From Palaemon carinicauda (Eukaryota > Arthropoda > Malacostraca > Decapoda > Palaemonidae), in the NCBI RefSeq assembly GCF_036898095.1, contig NC_090743.1, positions 18,405,500-18,469,499 on the forward strand: a stretch of 64,000 nucleotides of DNA, read 5' to 3'. The notes under the pieces were generated by a model, which made no database searches, had not been told where the DNA came from, and saw nothing but the letters and a program-made list of their open reading frames with translations. Below are positions 32,802 to 45,694 of this stretch, one piece after another (the stretch's first letter is position 1; each line of letters begins with the position of its first letter). The position numbers were made by a program, and so were the translations under genes.

Positions 32802-33178
32802 TCTCTTGTTCTTCCTTTCATCCATCTCTTTTCTTCTCCCTCCTACCCGCCACTCGCACCACGACGCCGCTTCCTTGGTGGTTCGTTAGCCCTAGTTTAT
32901 TACATATTAGGTTAAGATGATTTTAACTTTTAATGTGTTTACCGCAATTTAGTGTTGGGATATTCTTAGCCATGTCAGTTTTGTTGCTTGTTGTGCTCTG
33001 ATACTCGGAGGCTTCCTTGTTATCATGTTTGTTTAGCCTTACGCTCACTATGTCCTGTGACTAGTTTATGATTCATGCTTACTTACCTAAATATAATATA
33101 TGGTTCTCCTTAAATGGTGTTTTTTCTCTCCCCTCATTACTAATTATTATTGGGCTTGGAAGGCATTCTCTGGTACAT

Positions 33179-33266
33179 TTTCACCGGCCGCCACAGGTCG
33201 ACCCAGAAAAAGGATTTTGACGAAGGAAAAATCTATTTCTGGGGAGAGACCTGTGGTGCCCGGTGA
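33179..33266. repeat. ICR of copy C2
   Basis: CACCGGCCGCCACAGGTCGA, to about 33,207, is the complement of the family C left end. The following GGATTTTGACGAAGGAAAAA..., to 33,266, is the complement of the right end 33,600-33,657. Confidence 0.8.
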
Positions 33267-33315
33267 AACCCTTCCCTATTCTTTTGCACGATCCCACCCT
33301 TTCCTTTCCAAGCCA

Positions 33316-33786
<471 letters not shown>

Positions 33787-34033
33787 CAAATTCATAGATA
33801 ATTTGTAGTTTTCCTAACTATACAAACCTTAGCTATTTAATAGGGGTATTACTTTCGGCGTAGCTAAAATTACGAGCCATTAAAATTTAACGAGGGTTTA
33901 CTACCCACACCGCTAGTTAGCGGGGGTAGGGGAGGGTAGCTTGCTAACCCCCCCCTCACACACACCTGTGCTTGAGCTCACTTTGTTTGGAGGTAGGACT
34001 TCACGGGGGATAGGGCTGGCGGGCAAGTTTGAT

Positions 34034-34125
34034 TAAATAGCTAAGGTTTGTATAGTTAGGAAAAATACAAATTATCTACTAATTTGTCATTTGTTCCATA
34101 ACTGACATACAAACCACGCTATATA
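34034..34125. repeat. ICR of copy B1
   Basis: The complement of the 3' end (to 34,089, ...CTACTAATTTGTCA) is joined to the complement of the 5' end (TTTGTTCCATAACTGACATA). The GACATA variant links it to the 5' terminus at 46,105-46,126. Confidence 0.8.
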
Positions 34126-34548
34126 ATAGGGGTGACTCACCCATTAGGAAGGGTGGACGTCCCTGCCAGTATTGGCTTTTTGGCTTTGCCCGAGGACTCC
34201 TTATTTGAATGTGTCAGCACCCAAGAAATAAGGGGTCCCTGCACCTCGCTAGAACCTTGCTACGCAAGGACTGCGGCCTACGCAAGCAGTGTGTGAAGGC
34301 ATAACGAAGTGTGACTCGTCCTAGGTAGTTGATCTGAAGTTCTTTAGATGGAAACTTATAGACTAGGACTTTCCCAATACCACCTCGTCAGGGTATGGGG
34401 ACGTGACAGCATTAACTTCAATACTAGGAACACAAGGAAACGTGGTTTACCTGCAGTGGTTTGAGGTCAGCTGTGCAGAGAACCCAGGATGCTGCTTTCC
34501 CGAAGAGAGGGGATGATGAAGAAAAGAATAAGGGCCAGTCAAACCTTT

Positions 34549-36117
34549 TCATTCATGCAGACTAAAACCGGGTAACAATGTCCTCAACCTTCTGCTACTT
34601 GTCCAATAAGGAGCTTGAGGTTTTAAACCAGCTGTTGTGCAGCCACCACAGGGCCGATAGAGAATGTATCGAGCCTCCTGTGGGTCACGTCTTGCAGGTA
34701 ATGGGCTGTGAAGGTTGTCTAACGCTTCCACACCCCAGCTTGAAGGACCTGCGTCCCTGAAAAATTCTTTTTGAAGGCCAGGGTTGAGCTACGCCCCTGA
34801 CATGTGCTCTAGGGCGACGTGACGGAGGAGGATCTGGATTCAGGGCCAGATGAATCACCCTACAAATCCATGCAGAGATGGTGTTCTTAGTGACCCTCCT
34901 CTTAGTCCTCCCTGTGCTAACGAATAACGCTGGCACATGAGGACGAACTACAGCTGTTCTTTTAAGATATAGCCTCAAACTCCTTACTGGGCATAGTAGG
35001 AGATGGTCTGGGTCATCTGTTACAGAATGGAGACTAGAAATCCGGAAGGCGTCAAACCGAGGATCCGCTACTCCCGGATTCGGAGTCTTAGCAATAAACT
35101 CAAGGGACGAAACTGAACGTTACCTCCCCCATCCCCTTGAATGGGCGATGTCATATGAGAGACCATGAAGTTCGCTAACACGCTTGGCCGAAGCCAAAGC
35201 TAGTAGGAACACCGTCTTCCAGGTTAGGTGGCGAACTGAAGCCTGGCGTAATGGTTCATAGAGAGGTCTCTTGAGAGACCTGAGAACTCGAACCACGTTC
35301 CATGGAGGAGGTCTCACTTCCGACTGAGGACAGGTAAGTTCATAACTTCGTATGAAAAGGGAAAGTTCCAGCGAAGAAGAAATGTCCATTCCTTTCAGCC
35401 TGAAAGCTAGACTTAAGGCTGAGCGATAGCCTTTCACTGCCGAGACTGAAAGGCGCATTTCTTCACGCAAATACACGAGGAACTCCGCTATTGTTGGAAT
35501 AGTGGCATCGAGTGGAGAGATACCCCTTCCACAACACCAACCATAGAAGACTTTCCACTTTGCCTGGTAGATAGCTGCGAATGACTTTCGCAGATGTCCA
35601 GACATCCTGACCGCAACTTGTTGAGAAAATCCTCTCTCCACAAGGAGATGCTGGATAGTCTCCAGGCGTGAAGTCGTAGCGAAGCTACGGCTTTGTGGAA
35701 GATGTTGGCATGTGGTTGTCTGAATAGATTGTGCCGTGGAGGGAGCTCTCTCGATAGCTCCGTTAGGAGTTGCAGAAGGTCCGGAACCCATTTCACGTGA
35801 TGCCATAGCAGAACTAAGAGGGTCATCGAAAGATTGACCGATGTTCTGGTCTTGTTGAGCACCCTCCTCATCAGACAGAACGGGGGAAATGCGTAAACGT
35901 CGATGTTGTCCCACCGTTGTTGGAAGGCATCTTGCCAGAGAGCCTTGGGGTCTGGGATTGGGGAGCAGTACAGCGGAAGCTTGAAGTTCAGAGCTGTTGC
36001 GAACAGATCCCCAGTCGGTGAACCCCACAAAGTCAGGACTTTGTTAGCTACTAGATGATCCAAAGACCAATCAGTACTCACTATCTGAGACGCTCTGCTC
36101 AGATTATCGGCGAGCAC
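34549..36117 (-). pseudogene. RNase H end, connector and tyrosine recombinase of copy B1 (frameshifted)
   Basis: 36,117-35,850: MLADNLSRASQIVSTDWSLD, GDLFATALNFKLPLYCSPIP, NIDVYAFPPFCLMRRVLNK. 35,700-35,120: YR core-binding part (LETIQHLLVERGFSQQVAVR, FLVYLREEMRLSVSAVKGYR) and LLALASAKRVSELHGLSYD with the first catalytic Arg, ending in a stop near 35,120. 34,978-34,549: MRLYLKRTAVVRPHVPALF and RAHVRGVAQPW in a shifted frame (HxxR box damaged by an indel near 34,790), with the conserved tail CGGCTTAGLKPQAPYWTSSR in a third frame. Inactive as read. Confidence 0.75.
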
Positions 36118-36309
36118 ATTCCCTTTTGCCTGGAATGAAACATGCCGATAGTGGGATCGAGTGGACTTCGGCCCATCTCAGTATCTCTACTGCAAGATGG
36201 GATAGCTGCTTCGAAAAGGTACCTCATTGTTTGTTGATGTAAACCACTACTGTGGTGTTGTCGCTCATCACCACCACAGAGTGACCCGCCAGGTATTGTT
36301 GCAATTGGA

Positions 36310-37959
36310 GACTGCGCATCTTGTGGGCGCGCGTCAGTATGGTGGCGCGCAACTGCAGGAGAGGATGGGCGCGGGCTCGCACATATCCTCGTGAGCGTGA
36401 GAGGGAGACCGCACGTGATTGCGCAATAGTGAGCGCTGGCGTGCTGGAGACAGTAGTTGGCGCGTTGGTGAGCGCTGGCGCGTAGGAGAAGTCTTCTTTG
36501 ACTTCCCGACAGCGCCCTGATGCGAAGATCGTGGGCGCGCAGGAGAGATTGCTGTGCGTGGGCGCTGGCGCGCGGGAGAGCGCTGACGCGCAGGAGAGCA
36601 CTGGCGCGTTGGAGAGCGCTGACGAGTTGGAGAGCGCTGGCGCGCAGGAGGTTCATGGCGCGCAATGGCGTGCTGACGCGCTACCTCAGGCAAAGCCTGG
36701 CGTGCAGGAGAACGTAGGCGCGCATGCCAATCACTAGCATGGTGCGTAAGGGACGTATGCGAGTGGCGCATACGCCCTTGATGCCCAGTAATAGGGTTCG
36801 ATGCCTGATGAGCATGCAAGTCAGGTTTCGTGGGCGCGTAGCGCGCATCAGCTCTCAGGAACGGCGACGGCAGGTCAGCAGGTCTGTCGGGTGGAAGGTC
36901 GACGTGTCCTTTGAAAGGACGACCTTCCACCGAAGGGGATCGCGAACGATCCACTGAGAGGTCCAGGACCAAAGCAGGAACAGTCAATGAACGCTGACAA
37001 GGCTCCTCTGCGGCGGACTGCAACGAAGATGATGAACCAAAAAGGCGCCTCCTCACAGCAGGTGAAGGAAGGCCTCTCTGGCGAAGAGGAAGACGAGCCT
37101 TGCGACGGATACGCCCTCTGGGGGCCGTTGGATCAGCAAGCTGACCTTCTGCAGTCCTCCGAAGAGGAGTCCCTGTAAGTGAACTCCCCCGAGGGAAAAA
37201 ACACTAGCAGGAGAGACTGTTGGACTTAGTTTCTCCCTCGCTGGTTGAACAGGAACGGGAGAAACTAAGCCTTCAGCTACTGCGGGATTTGAAGAGGCAG
37301 AGGTATTGGGAGATACCGCATTGGATACCTCTGACACCACAACGTCGACAATAGACAAGAGGATCAACCTCTGCCAAAGTCGGCGATTGCTTGACAGCGG
37401 CACCCAATCAGATGTAGTCAAGTAATGCTTCCTTGGAGGGCGAACCCTCGAGCCCCAAGGAAGACCAAAGCTGAAATAGATGGGTTAATGACACATCCTC
37501 CCCCGGGGGGAGAGGTGGAGCTGCCTGGCTAGGGGAGGCAACGCCATCTCTCGAACCCCGAGCTTGGAAAACAGTACCATGGTCTACGCTACCACTCGAT
37601 GGTCTCTCGAAAGAGACCAATCGAGTGGGACCTTCGGAGGAGGTTTGGGCAACGGAAGAAGAGTCCTTGGGGTTTTCTCCTTTCAAAGAAACCTTCGAAG
37701 GAGAAAGATCCTGCCTGGACTTCTTACGTCGCCGAGAAAACCTCTCCCACTAGGAGGTAGACCACTCCCTACACTCACCACACTTATTATAACTATCACA
37801 CCGTTGACCTCTACAGTAAGGGCAAAGGGTGTAAGGGTCTGTCTCGACCGCCGACATGAATATTCCGCAGGGGCGGTCGGGTAATCCAGGACAGGTGCGC
37901 ATAATCGCAGAGGCCAACTTCACACACACACCCCGCCAAAGAGAAAGCAAAAATGACAA
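36310..37959 (-). pseudogene. Gag-like ORF1 of copy B1 (C-terminally truncated)
   Basis: The N-terminus (37,920-37,750) carries GIFMSAVETDPYTLCPYCRG and CDSYNKCGECREWSTS, the same Cys pattern as at 20,972. Then HLFQLWSSLGLEGSPSKEA (37,470), LSIVDVVVSEVSNAV (37,340), RRRLFGSSSSLQSAAEE (37,050) and a repeat of about five to six residues of the type RQRSPTRQRSPARQ (36,720-36,500). Several frameshifts. The Arg/Ser repeat ends abruptly at the junction with RNase H near 36,305. Confidence 0.7.
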
Positions 37960-38204
37960 ATTCGTAGATAATTTGTATTTTTCCTAACGATACAAACCTA
38001 GCTATTTACATGGGGTGATTACTTCGGCGCAGCCGATGACGAGCCATAAAGTTTTAACGAGGGTTTCCTACCCTACCGCTAGTTAGCGGGGGGGGGGGGG
38101 GGGGTTTAGCTAGCTATCCCTCCCCCTCACACACACCGAAGAATACTCCACTTTACTTAGAGGTAGGATTTATCTTGGGGGACAGGGCTGGCGGGCACAT
38201 AACT

Positions 38205-38305
38205 GTAAATAGCTAGGTTTGTATCGTTAGGAAAAATACAAATTATCTATGAATTTGTCATTTGTTCCGTAACTGACATACAAACCACGCTATTTACATG
38301 GGGTG
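38205..38305. repeat. ICR of copy B2
   Basis: The complement of the 3' end (up to ...GAATTTGTCA at 38,260) is joined to the complement of the 5' end (TTTGTTCCGTAACTGACATA from 38,261). Confidence 0.82.
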
Positions 38306-38659
38306 ACTTAACCCTTAGGAAGGGTGGTAAGTCCCGGCCATACTGGCTTTGGCTTGCCCGGGGATTCCATATTCGAGTGATCAAGTACTTGGACAATAGG
38401 GAATCCCTGCTCCTCGCTGGCGGTTGCGAAACTGCCGCAGCCTACATAAGGTGTGTGCGAAGATGAAAAGTGACTTGTCCCAGGCAGTTGCCCTGGAGTC
38501 CCTCAGAAGGAAATCCAGGCTAGGACTCTCCCAATACCACCTTGTTAGGGTATGGGGACATAGACAGTATTTACCTGCAGTGGTTTGAGGTCAGCTGTGC
38601 AGAGAACCCAGGATGCTGCTTTCTCCGTGGGAGGAGAGGATGAAAAGAATAAGGGCCAG

Positions 38660-39930
38660 ACAGATCTTTTCATTCATGCAGACTAACACCAGGTAACAAT
38701 GCCCTCAACCTTCTGCCACTTGTCCATCAAGGAGCCTGAGGTTCAGACCAGCTGTTGTGAAGCCACCACAGGGCCGATAGAAACGTATCGAGCCTCCTGT
38801 GGGTCATGTCTTGCAGGTAAGGGGCTGAGAAGAAGGTCTGAGGCTTCAACATCCCCACTTGCAAGACCTGCATCACTGAAGATGCTCCATGAAGGGTAGG
38901 GACATATCTAAGCCCCTGATATCATGGGCTCTAGGGTGATGCGATGGAGAAGGGTCAGGATTCAAGGAAGGGTGTAGCACCCTGCGAATCCAGGCCGAGA
39001 TGGTACTCCTGGAGACCCTTCTCCTCGTTACCCAGGATCCACGAACGAGACTTGGACCTGGGGACGAACTGCAGCTGTTCTCTGAAGACACCAGCTCGGA
39101 CTCCCTGCCGGCAAGGTAGGAGATAGTCTGAGTCATCTGCTACAGGACGGAGACCCGAGCCCTGGAAGGAGTCGAAGCGGGTCCGGCACTCCCGGATTCC
39201 GAGTCTCGGCAACAAACCTCAGGGACGAACCTGAAATTGTCTCCATCTAACCCCCTGAATGGGCGAAGTCGTAAAAGAGACCATGTGACTCGCTTGGCTG
39301 AAGATAGGCTAGCAGGAACACTGTCTACCCAGAAAGGTGGTGGTCTGGGGACTATGTAGTGGTTCGTCAGGGGGGGTCTCTTTAGAGACTCGAACCACGT
39401 TCCAAGGAGGAGGTCTCATCTTTGACTGAGGGCAGGAGAGGACAAGGCTTCGCATGCGAAGGAAGAGTTCCAGCGGGGGGAGAAAAGTTTGTCCCTAGAG
39501 CCAAGAGGTAAGCCTTAAGGCTGAGGGATAGCCTTTCACAGTCGAAACTGAAAGACACACTTATCCCGCAATCCCACTAGGGGCTCCGCTATGCTGGAAG
39601 CGGCAACGTGTGGAGGGAAGCCCTCTCCCCGACACCGGTTACAGAAACTCGCCCTATTGCCTGGGAGACTACTTGCGGAAGACTTGCGCAGGTGTCCAGG
39701 CCTCCTTTTTGCCACTTGTTGCGAAAATCCTCTCTCTTTGAGGAGGTGCTGGATAGACTCCCGGCGGGAAGAGGAGCAAGCTACGGAGGCAACACATCGA
39801 TGGTGTCCCACCGTTGCTGGAAGGCCTCCTACCAGAGGGCCTTGGGATCCGTGACCGGGGAGCAGTACAGCGGGAGCTTGCAGCTCAGTGCTGTAGCGAA
39901 CCGGTCCACCGAGGGAGCCCACCGAGGCAG
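38660..39930 (-). pseudogene. Tyrosine recombinase remnant of copy B2
   Basis: Pieces: ESIQHLLKERGFSQQVAKRR and PGHLRKSSAS (39,760-39,690), and STISAWIRRVLHPSLNPDPS with the HDIRGLDMSLPF box (39,010-38,890), where HDIR keeps His and Arg. Frames change several times and the first catalytic Arg region (about 39,260) is lost in indels. Dead. Confidence 0.7.
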
Positions 39931-40069
39931 GACTTGTAGGCTACTTGAGGATCCAAAGACCACTCGGAATGTGGTGTCCGTGACACACTGCTCAGACTGT
40001 CGGCGAGCCCATTCCTTTGCCTGGAATCAAGCGAGCTGCCAAGGGGACCGAGGGGGACTCGGACCATCC

Positions 40070-41140
40070 CGGTATCTCTACCGCAGGATGGGATGGTTGT
40101 ACTGAAAAGTACCTCCTTGACTGGGCCAGAAAACCATTACTGTGGTGCTGATGAACCTCATAACCACAGAGTAGTCCGCCAGGCTAGGTGGAGCTACTGA
40201 AGACCCAGAAACACAGTTTCCGTCTCTAGTAGGCTTAGAGAAGGTTCTTCCTGGTTCTGACCCCCTGCCTGAGGACCCGTGGATCAGAACGTGGCCCCCC
40301 CCCCTTTTCTTTGACGTGTCCGAAAACAGCATAAAGTTAGGGGGAAGGACGAGAAGGACTACTCCCTCTTGTAGGCCCTCGTCAGCTTCCCACCCCTATG
40401 GGTTCGTCTGTACCGGTTGTCCCCTAGGGGTCTTGGCGTCTGGGGAGACGCGCCCAAACGGGCCAGGGAGGGGAGACGTAACAACCTTGGGTTGGAAGGT
40501 CTTCTCGTGTGAGGAAAGGTCTCGCGACCTTCCTCTGCCTTGGTACCCTGACGTCTGAAGGGAAGGCTACGGGAGATAGGAGCCTAAAAGCGGGCTCGGT
40601 ATACCAGACTCTGAGAGGGCTGCAGGGAGGACTCCTCGAGGACCACCATGATCTTTAGAACTTGGTAAAGTCCGAGGAGCTTGTCCCGATGACGAAGAAA
40701 TGAAGCCTTCGAGTCTGCCAGGATCGGCCAGCCACCCAGGAACGGAGTGGCTGGATGCCGATGCTGAGCGCCCGTGAAGAGATCCGAGAGGATGTATCGG
40801 AGAACTGATGAGGTGCCATGGAGAGGCCGAAGCACAGCCCTTGAACTGGTATACCCGCCTTCCAGGCGGACTCCAAAGTACTTCCTTGAAGATGGGTGAA
40901 CCAGGACCGGAAGTACGAGACCTACCGGACCAGTGTACCCATGAAGACTTGTGGTCTCACCGCAAAGCTGACCGAGTCTGCTGTCGCTATGCAGGACAGA
41001 GACTGTACGATAACCCTGTACAGAGTCGAGGAGGGAAGGAGGCGACTACGGAGGCCTCGAAACCCGTTGGCCACCTCTTGGAGGGGGCGCCTCTCCGACA
41101 TGGACTGAACTTCTGCCCGGAGGACCCGTCCCCTCACCGA
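40070..41140 (-). pseudogene. RNase H start and RT remnant of copy B2 (YLDD lost)
   Basis: 40,332: MLFSDTSKKRGGGHVLIHGS (RNase H start). 40,876-40,655: LCFGLSMAPHQFSDTSSRIS followed by LRSWVAGRSWQT where LRYLDDWLILAD stands in the chimeric copy, so the active site is lost. 41,137-40,922: AEVQSMSERRPLQEVANGF, RT N-terminal remnant. Dead. Confidence 0.7.
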
Positions 41141-41143
41141 TCC

Positions 41144-42360
41144 CTACCCAGGGAGGAGGGAGGGGCTCAAAACCAACCGGGACTGTTGAAGGAGACAAGC
41201 TCGGAGAGCTGGCCCTTGGCCTAGTCTCTGGCGCTCTCCATTCCCTAAGACCAGGGCAAGCTGGACTGGCGTAAGGGAGCCCTTGGGTGAGTAGAACTCG
41301 GTCCAGGACCAAATCCTTCCCTTACCGAAGAGGAATCTCTGAATCTGGGATCCCCTTGAGGTTTCTCCTGAGGGCCAGAACCTGCCAGAACGCAAGTTCT
41401 GACCCCTGGAACTCATCCTCCTGATGGACTGGCAGCAAGGTCTCCCATTCCCGGAGGCTCTTCCTGGGAGACTCGTAGATAAGCCCCAAGGGTCTAACTG
41501 GATCCTGTCGGACCCTTGCGGAAGACAGGACCTCAGGATCCCTCCTAGGAGACAAACTGGACCCCAGTGATGAATGATGTAAGGCTTCGCCCCCTCCGCA
41601 CGATAGGACCCTCAGGAAGAGGCGGAGATTCTCCCTATGGAGTGAAGGGGGAGAGGACCGGGTCTTCCGACCCTCCTGGGGATGGGCAAAGCTCATCCGC
41701 GGGGGAGGGGAGATGGAGACTGAGGAGGGCTCATCGCCTGCGTAAGGACTCGCGAAGGGACAGGATAGTCCTTGGGGAAGATACCATGCCAGGGATTCCT
41801 CTCACCCCTTTCAGGGGGAGAGGAAGCTGCCACTGATTAGTGACCCCAGTCAGAAGGCACAGGATCATTGCCTGTTTGAGCGCTCTGACTACGGCATCCC
41901 ACCAGGGATGCCGACCAATCCTCGCGCTGACAGGGAGTCCCTCTGGAGGGAAGAGGATCGTTCGATCCTCTGGGGGAGATGACACATGAGGGTTCGCCCG
42001 TAGAGAAACTGCAGTGAAGGGAGAAGAGACCTTTGACCTGACCGGAAACCTTCCCTCCCCTCCGGAGAGGGCGCTGCTTTGCGCTGCGGGGGAGGGAAAC
42101 GTGGAGGTGGCCTGACTGCCATAAGCCCTGATGTAAACAGGGCGCGGCCGTGTCGGAGAACGGTGCGCCGATCACGCTGACGATCGCGCGAAAAGCAGAG
42201 ATCTGGGTAGCGTGTGAATAAAGCATGCGTAGCTGATAACCGCGCCTGCATGCCCGCGAACCCGCATGAGCGTGGGCGTATCGGCGACCGCGTGAATGAT
42301 CCCTGCGTCTCCGCGCATATGAAAATCGCTGGCGCTTGCGCATGAAAGATCGTGGGCGAG
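41144..42360 (-). pseudogene. Gag-like ORF1 remnant of copy B2
   Basis: ELAFWQVLALRRNLKGIPDS followed by EIPLR (41,400-41,322) corresponds to ERAFWQVLTLMRALNGFSD in B3. DDRTILFPPEGLPVSARIGR and RHPWWDAVVRALKQA (41,980-41,870) correspond to the VSQQPWF block of the other copies. The rest is frameshifted. Confidence 0.65.
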
Positions 42361-42559
42361 GGAAACCATCCCACGCGTGAACGATCTCGGCGAAAAAAGA
42401 TCACCGGTGCTACCGCCGACGGGAATTGCATGTGGGGAACCATCCCACGCGCGTTAGAATAACGCAGAAGAAACGCTGACGATCTTCGGTGCTTAGGCGA
42501 GTACGAAGATCATCGGCGCTAGCGCGAGAAAAACCGTAGGAGACAGCGGGCGGGGACCC

Positions 42560-43640
42560 GTAGTGCCCGCATGCGAAAGATCTCCAACTATGTAAGGCGA
42601 TCGTCGGCGATTCGCGCGAGCCCGGACGATCTCCGACGCTCCCGCGTAAGCGGCAATCGTCGGAGCTCGCACGCGAGAGAAGATAGTCGGCGATCACGAG
42701 CGGGAACCTCGGTGCCCGCGCGCGGACGATCTACGACGATCGCGAGCGGGAAACCGCGCGCGGACGATCCGTGCGATAATTGCGTGAGCCTCAATGGTCG
42801 CACGCAGGAAACTATCCCGCGAACGGAACGATCTTCGGCGCTCACACTTACCGTGAAGATTGTCGGCGCTTGCGTGCCTAGCGCCGAATCCGAAGATCGG
42901 CGGAGAACCGCGCGTGGAAGGCCTCGTTGTCGTGCGCGGGATGGTTCCCACGCACAGAACGATCATAGGAGCCTAAGCGTACTAAGAAGATCGTCGGCGC
43001 TTCCGCTTAGCGCCGGATCCGAAGATCGCCGGGTAAGGGCCGTTGATGATCGCGTGCGGAAAACCGTGCGCGGGAAACCATCCCGCGCACAGACCGATTC
43101 TCGGCGCTTACGCAAACTAAGAAGATCGTCAGCGCTTGCACGCCTAGCGCTGGATCCAAAGATCGCTGGCTAACGACCGTTGCCGGGCTGACGATCGCGA
43201 GCGAAAGGGCCTGAAGGTCGCGCGCGGGAAACTATCCCGCGCGCGGGAAACTATCCCGCGCGTGGGCGATCATCAACGCTTACGCATTAGCGCGACCAGA
43301 AGATAGTCGGCTAACGACCCTCGACGATCGCGAGATCGCGCGCAGGAAACCATCCCGCGCGCGGGCGATCATAAACGCTTACGTGTTAGCGCGAACAGAA
43401 GATCGTCGGCTAACGATCGTCGACGATCGCGCGTTCATTGACGATCGCGAGATCGCGCGCGGGAAACCATCCCGCACGCTGGCGATCATCAGCGCTTACG
43501 CGTTAGCGCGAACAGAAGATCGTCGGCTAAACCGTCGACGACCGCGAGGTCGCGGGCGGGAAATAATCCCGCACGCGGGCGGTCTTCAGCGCTTATGCGT
43601 GAGTGAAGATCGTAGGCTCCTGCACAACAGAAGATCGTCG
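42560..43640. repeat. GC-rich degenerate minisatellite (100-150-bp units) in copy B2
   Basis: Words GAAGATCGTCGGCGCTT, TAGCGCSRRATCCGAAGATC, CGCGCGCGGGAAACYATCCC and GACGATCGCGAG recur with unit starts near 42,856, 42,988, 43,121, 43,270, 43,370 and 43,486. CpG- and GATCG-rich, quite unlike the AT-rich surroundings. It occupies the place of the Arg-rich Gag middle. Plus-strand frames (42,571-43,173) are repeat artefacts in my view. Confidence 0.75.
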
Positions 43641-45690
43641 GAAATGGTTGAAGGATCGCTAACTCGTAGATCAGGAACTGGGATGTGTCCCTAAAAGGGA
43701 GAGCATCCCCTGAAGAGGACCAGGAGGTCTACTTTAGTGCCGACGATCAACTGAAGGACTGCTAAATACTCTGAGGAGTGGTCTCTGTGAGGTACCTTTC
43801 CCGCGAACGGGAGAGGTGGCCTTCGTAGAACAGACTTAGAGACACCGAAGGCTGAACTGCTGGTGAGCGCCAGTGCGCTATCTCAGGAACCCCAACGATG
43901 TGCACAAATGTGCAGGGAACGTTGGTAGCAGCATAACAGGATACTGGAACAGGGAGTGTCTAAGGCAGTCTCAGGAACAGCAGGAACAGCAGTCGAGCGC
44001 TAGCGCGTAAGGGAACGTTGGCGCGCAGGTAATACCTGACACTTAAGAGACTTACTCAAGGTGTGAGAAAGTCTCTCCTGCCCCGAAGGGAGGAGCCTGT
44101 TAGATAACGGGGGCGTGGGCGCCCAAGGCGCGTCTGCAGTCAGGAACGGATACAGCAGGCAACAGGAACACTGAGGGACGAGAGACCAAGGGTCTAACGT
44201 AGTCTGAGTAGCGAGGCCCCGAGGGGATAGTTGCAAGACCCCGAAATGTCAATGCAACGAGAAACCTATGTTTCTCCGTCACTAAACACCAAAGCGTAGA
44301 AGTGACTAAAGTTACGAAAGCCCAAGGGAACTGCGTAACTAAGATCCAAGGCCCCGAAGTTTCCCTGACACTAACACCGAAGTGCTAGTGACTGAACAGC
44401 AAGCTGTTGATGACAGGAACAATCCTCCGAAGAGGAGTCTCTATGAGTGGTCTCTCTCGCGAACGAGAGAGTGAGCACTTCGTAGAAGAGACGAGAAGGA
44501 GCCCCGAAAGGCCGTGAGATCAGCAGACGTAAACAGGAACAATCCTCCGAAGAGGAGTCTCTGTGAGTGTCCTCTCACGCGAACGGGAGGGGACACTTCG
44601 TAGAAGACAAAAGGAGCGGTCCTCCGAGGAGGAGCCCTTAGTGCGGCCTCCCTCGCGAATGAGAGAGGGCCGGACTGATCCTGCAGCTGCTCAGCCCCTT
44701 GAGCGTAGCTACAGAAGCGACCGCTCAGCCCCGAGAGCATTGTCACTAGTACCATGGTCTAGCCTTGCAACCGCTCAGCCCCTTGAGCAAGGCACTAGGG
44801 CGGTCGCTCAGCCGCAAGAGCATAACCGCCAAGGACCAAGGAAAAGTAAAAGGGAAGTTAACTAACTACCCTGGAGGCGAACCTCCTTATCGTTCTAGGA
44901 TGCAAAAAAGAGCTGGCAATAATCACGGGGGAATCTCTAAGTGAAGGGAACGCCCCTGACGAATGCCTGAGACACGGCGGCGAAGCCGACTCCCTAGGAT
45001 AAACAGGACAACTCTGTTTCGAAGGCACACACAACAGGCACGAAGAAACAGCATCGTAAACTGGAAAATAAAACAGAATAATTATTTAACAGAAAATTCA
45101 CCCGGGTGAAACTCAGGAGAGAAACCCCGAGGGAAAGAACATAAGAACGAAATAAGGTATGCACCCCCCTCCCCCACCCGGCATGCCCAGGTGAGGGGGG
45201 GGGGACGAAAGTTAACAAAACAGAATTATAACATGATAATTATGCAACTGACTTTGAATGCTCCAAGGATCACCGACCCCCGAAGGGATGTGAGCCCTGA
45301 GCTGAAAAGTTAAAACACAATATTCGTAAAAATAATTGAGACAAAAAAGACGAAATAGCGACTCGGTTCTGAGAAGCTATCGTAGGCGTAGTACGGAGTA
45401 AGAGGTGAACGACCTCGAGAGAAGGGCCAGACTCCACGAAAGGCAACCATGGTGGCCTAGAAGTGCAAGGCCGTGATCACGGAAAGATCGTGGTGGCCAA
45501 AGCCGGCGAACTCTAGCAGACGTACACATTACACAACGCACAACACCGAAAGCAAAGGAAACTTACATTTTCTATACACAAAAATATATATAAACATCAG
45601 AAATGTTTAAATATAAGAAAAGGTAAGTTAAAAAATAAAACAATAATGGCCGTCAAGAGAGCATAGGAGCAGAACCTCCGATCACTATGC
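43641..45690 (-). other. Gag N-terminal / leader region of copy B2, decayed
   Basis: Repeated CCTCCGAAGAGGAGTCTCT-like words (44,425, 44,545, 44,615) and GCTCAGCCCCTTGAGC / GCTCAGCCCCGAGAGC hairpin-like words (44,690-44,800). I could not find the Cys-rich Gag start seen in the other family B copies. A G-rich run lies at 45,195-45,203. Confidence 0.45.
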
Positions 45691-45694
45691 GAGC

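Noticed and set aside
42571..43694. Plus-strand frames rich in Arg and Asp over the GC-rich repeats
   Set aside because: They follow the repeat units and have no motif; the element's sense strand is minus.
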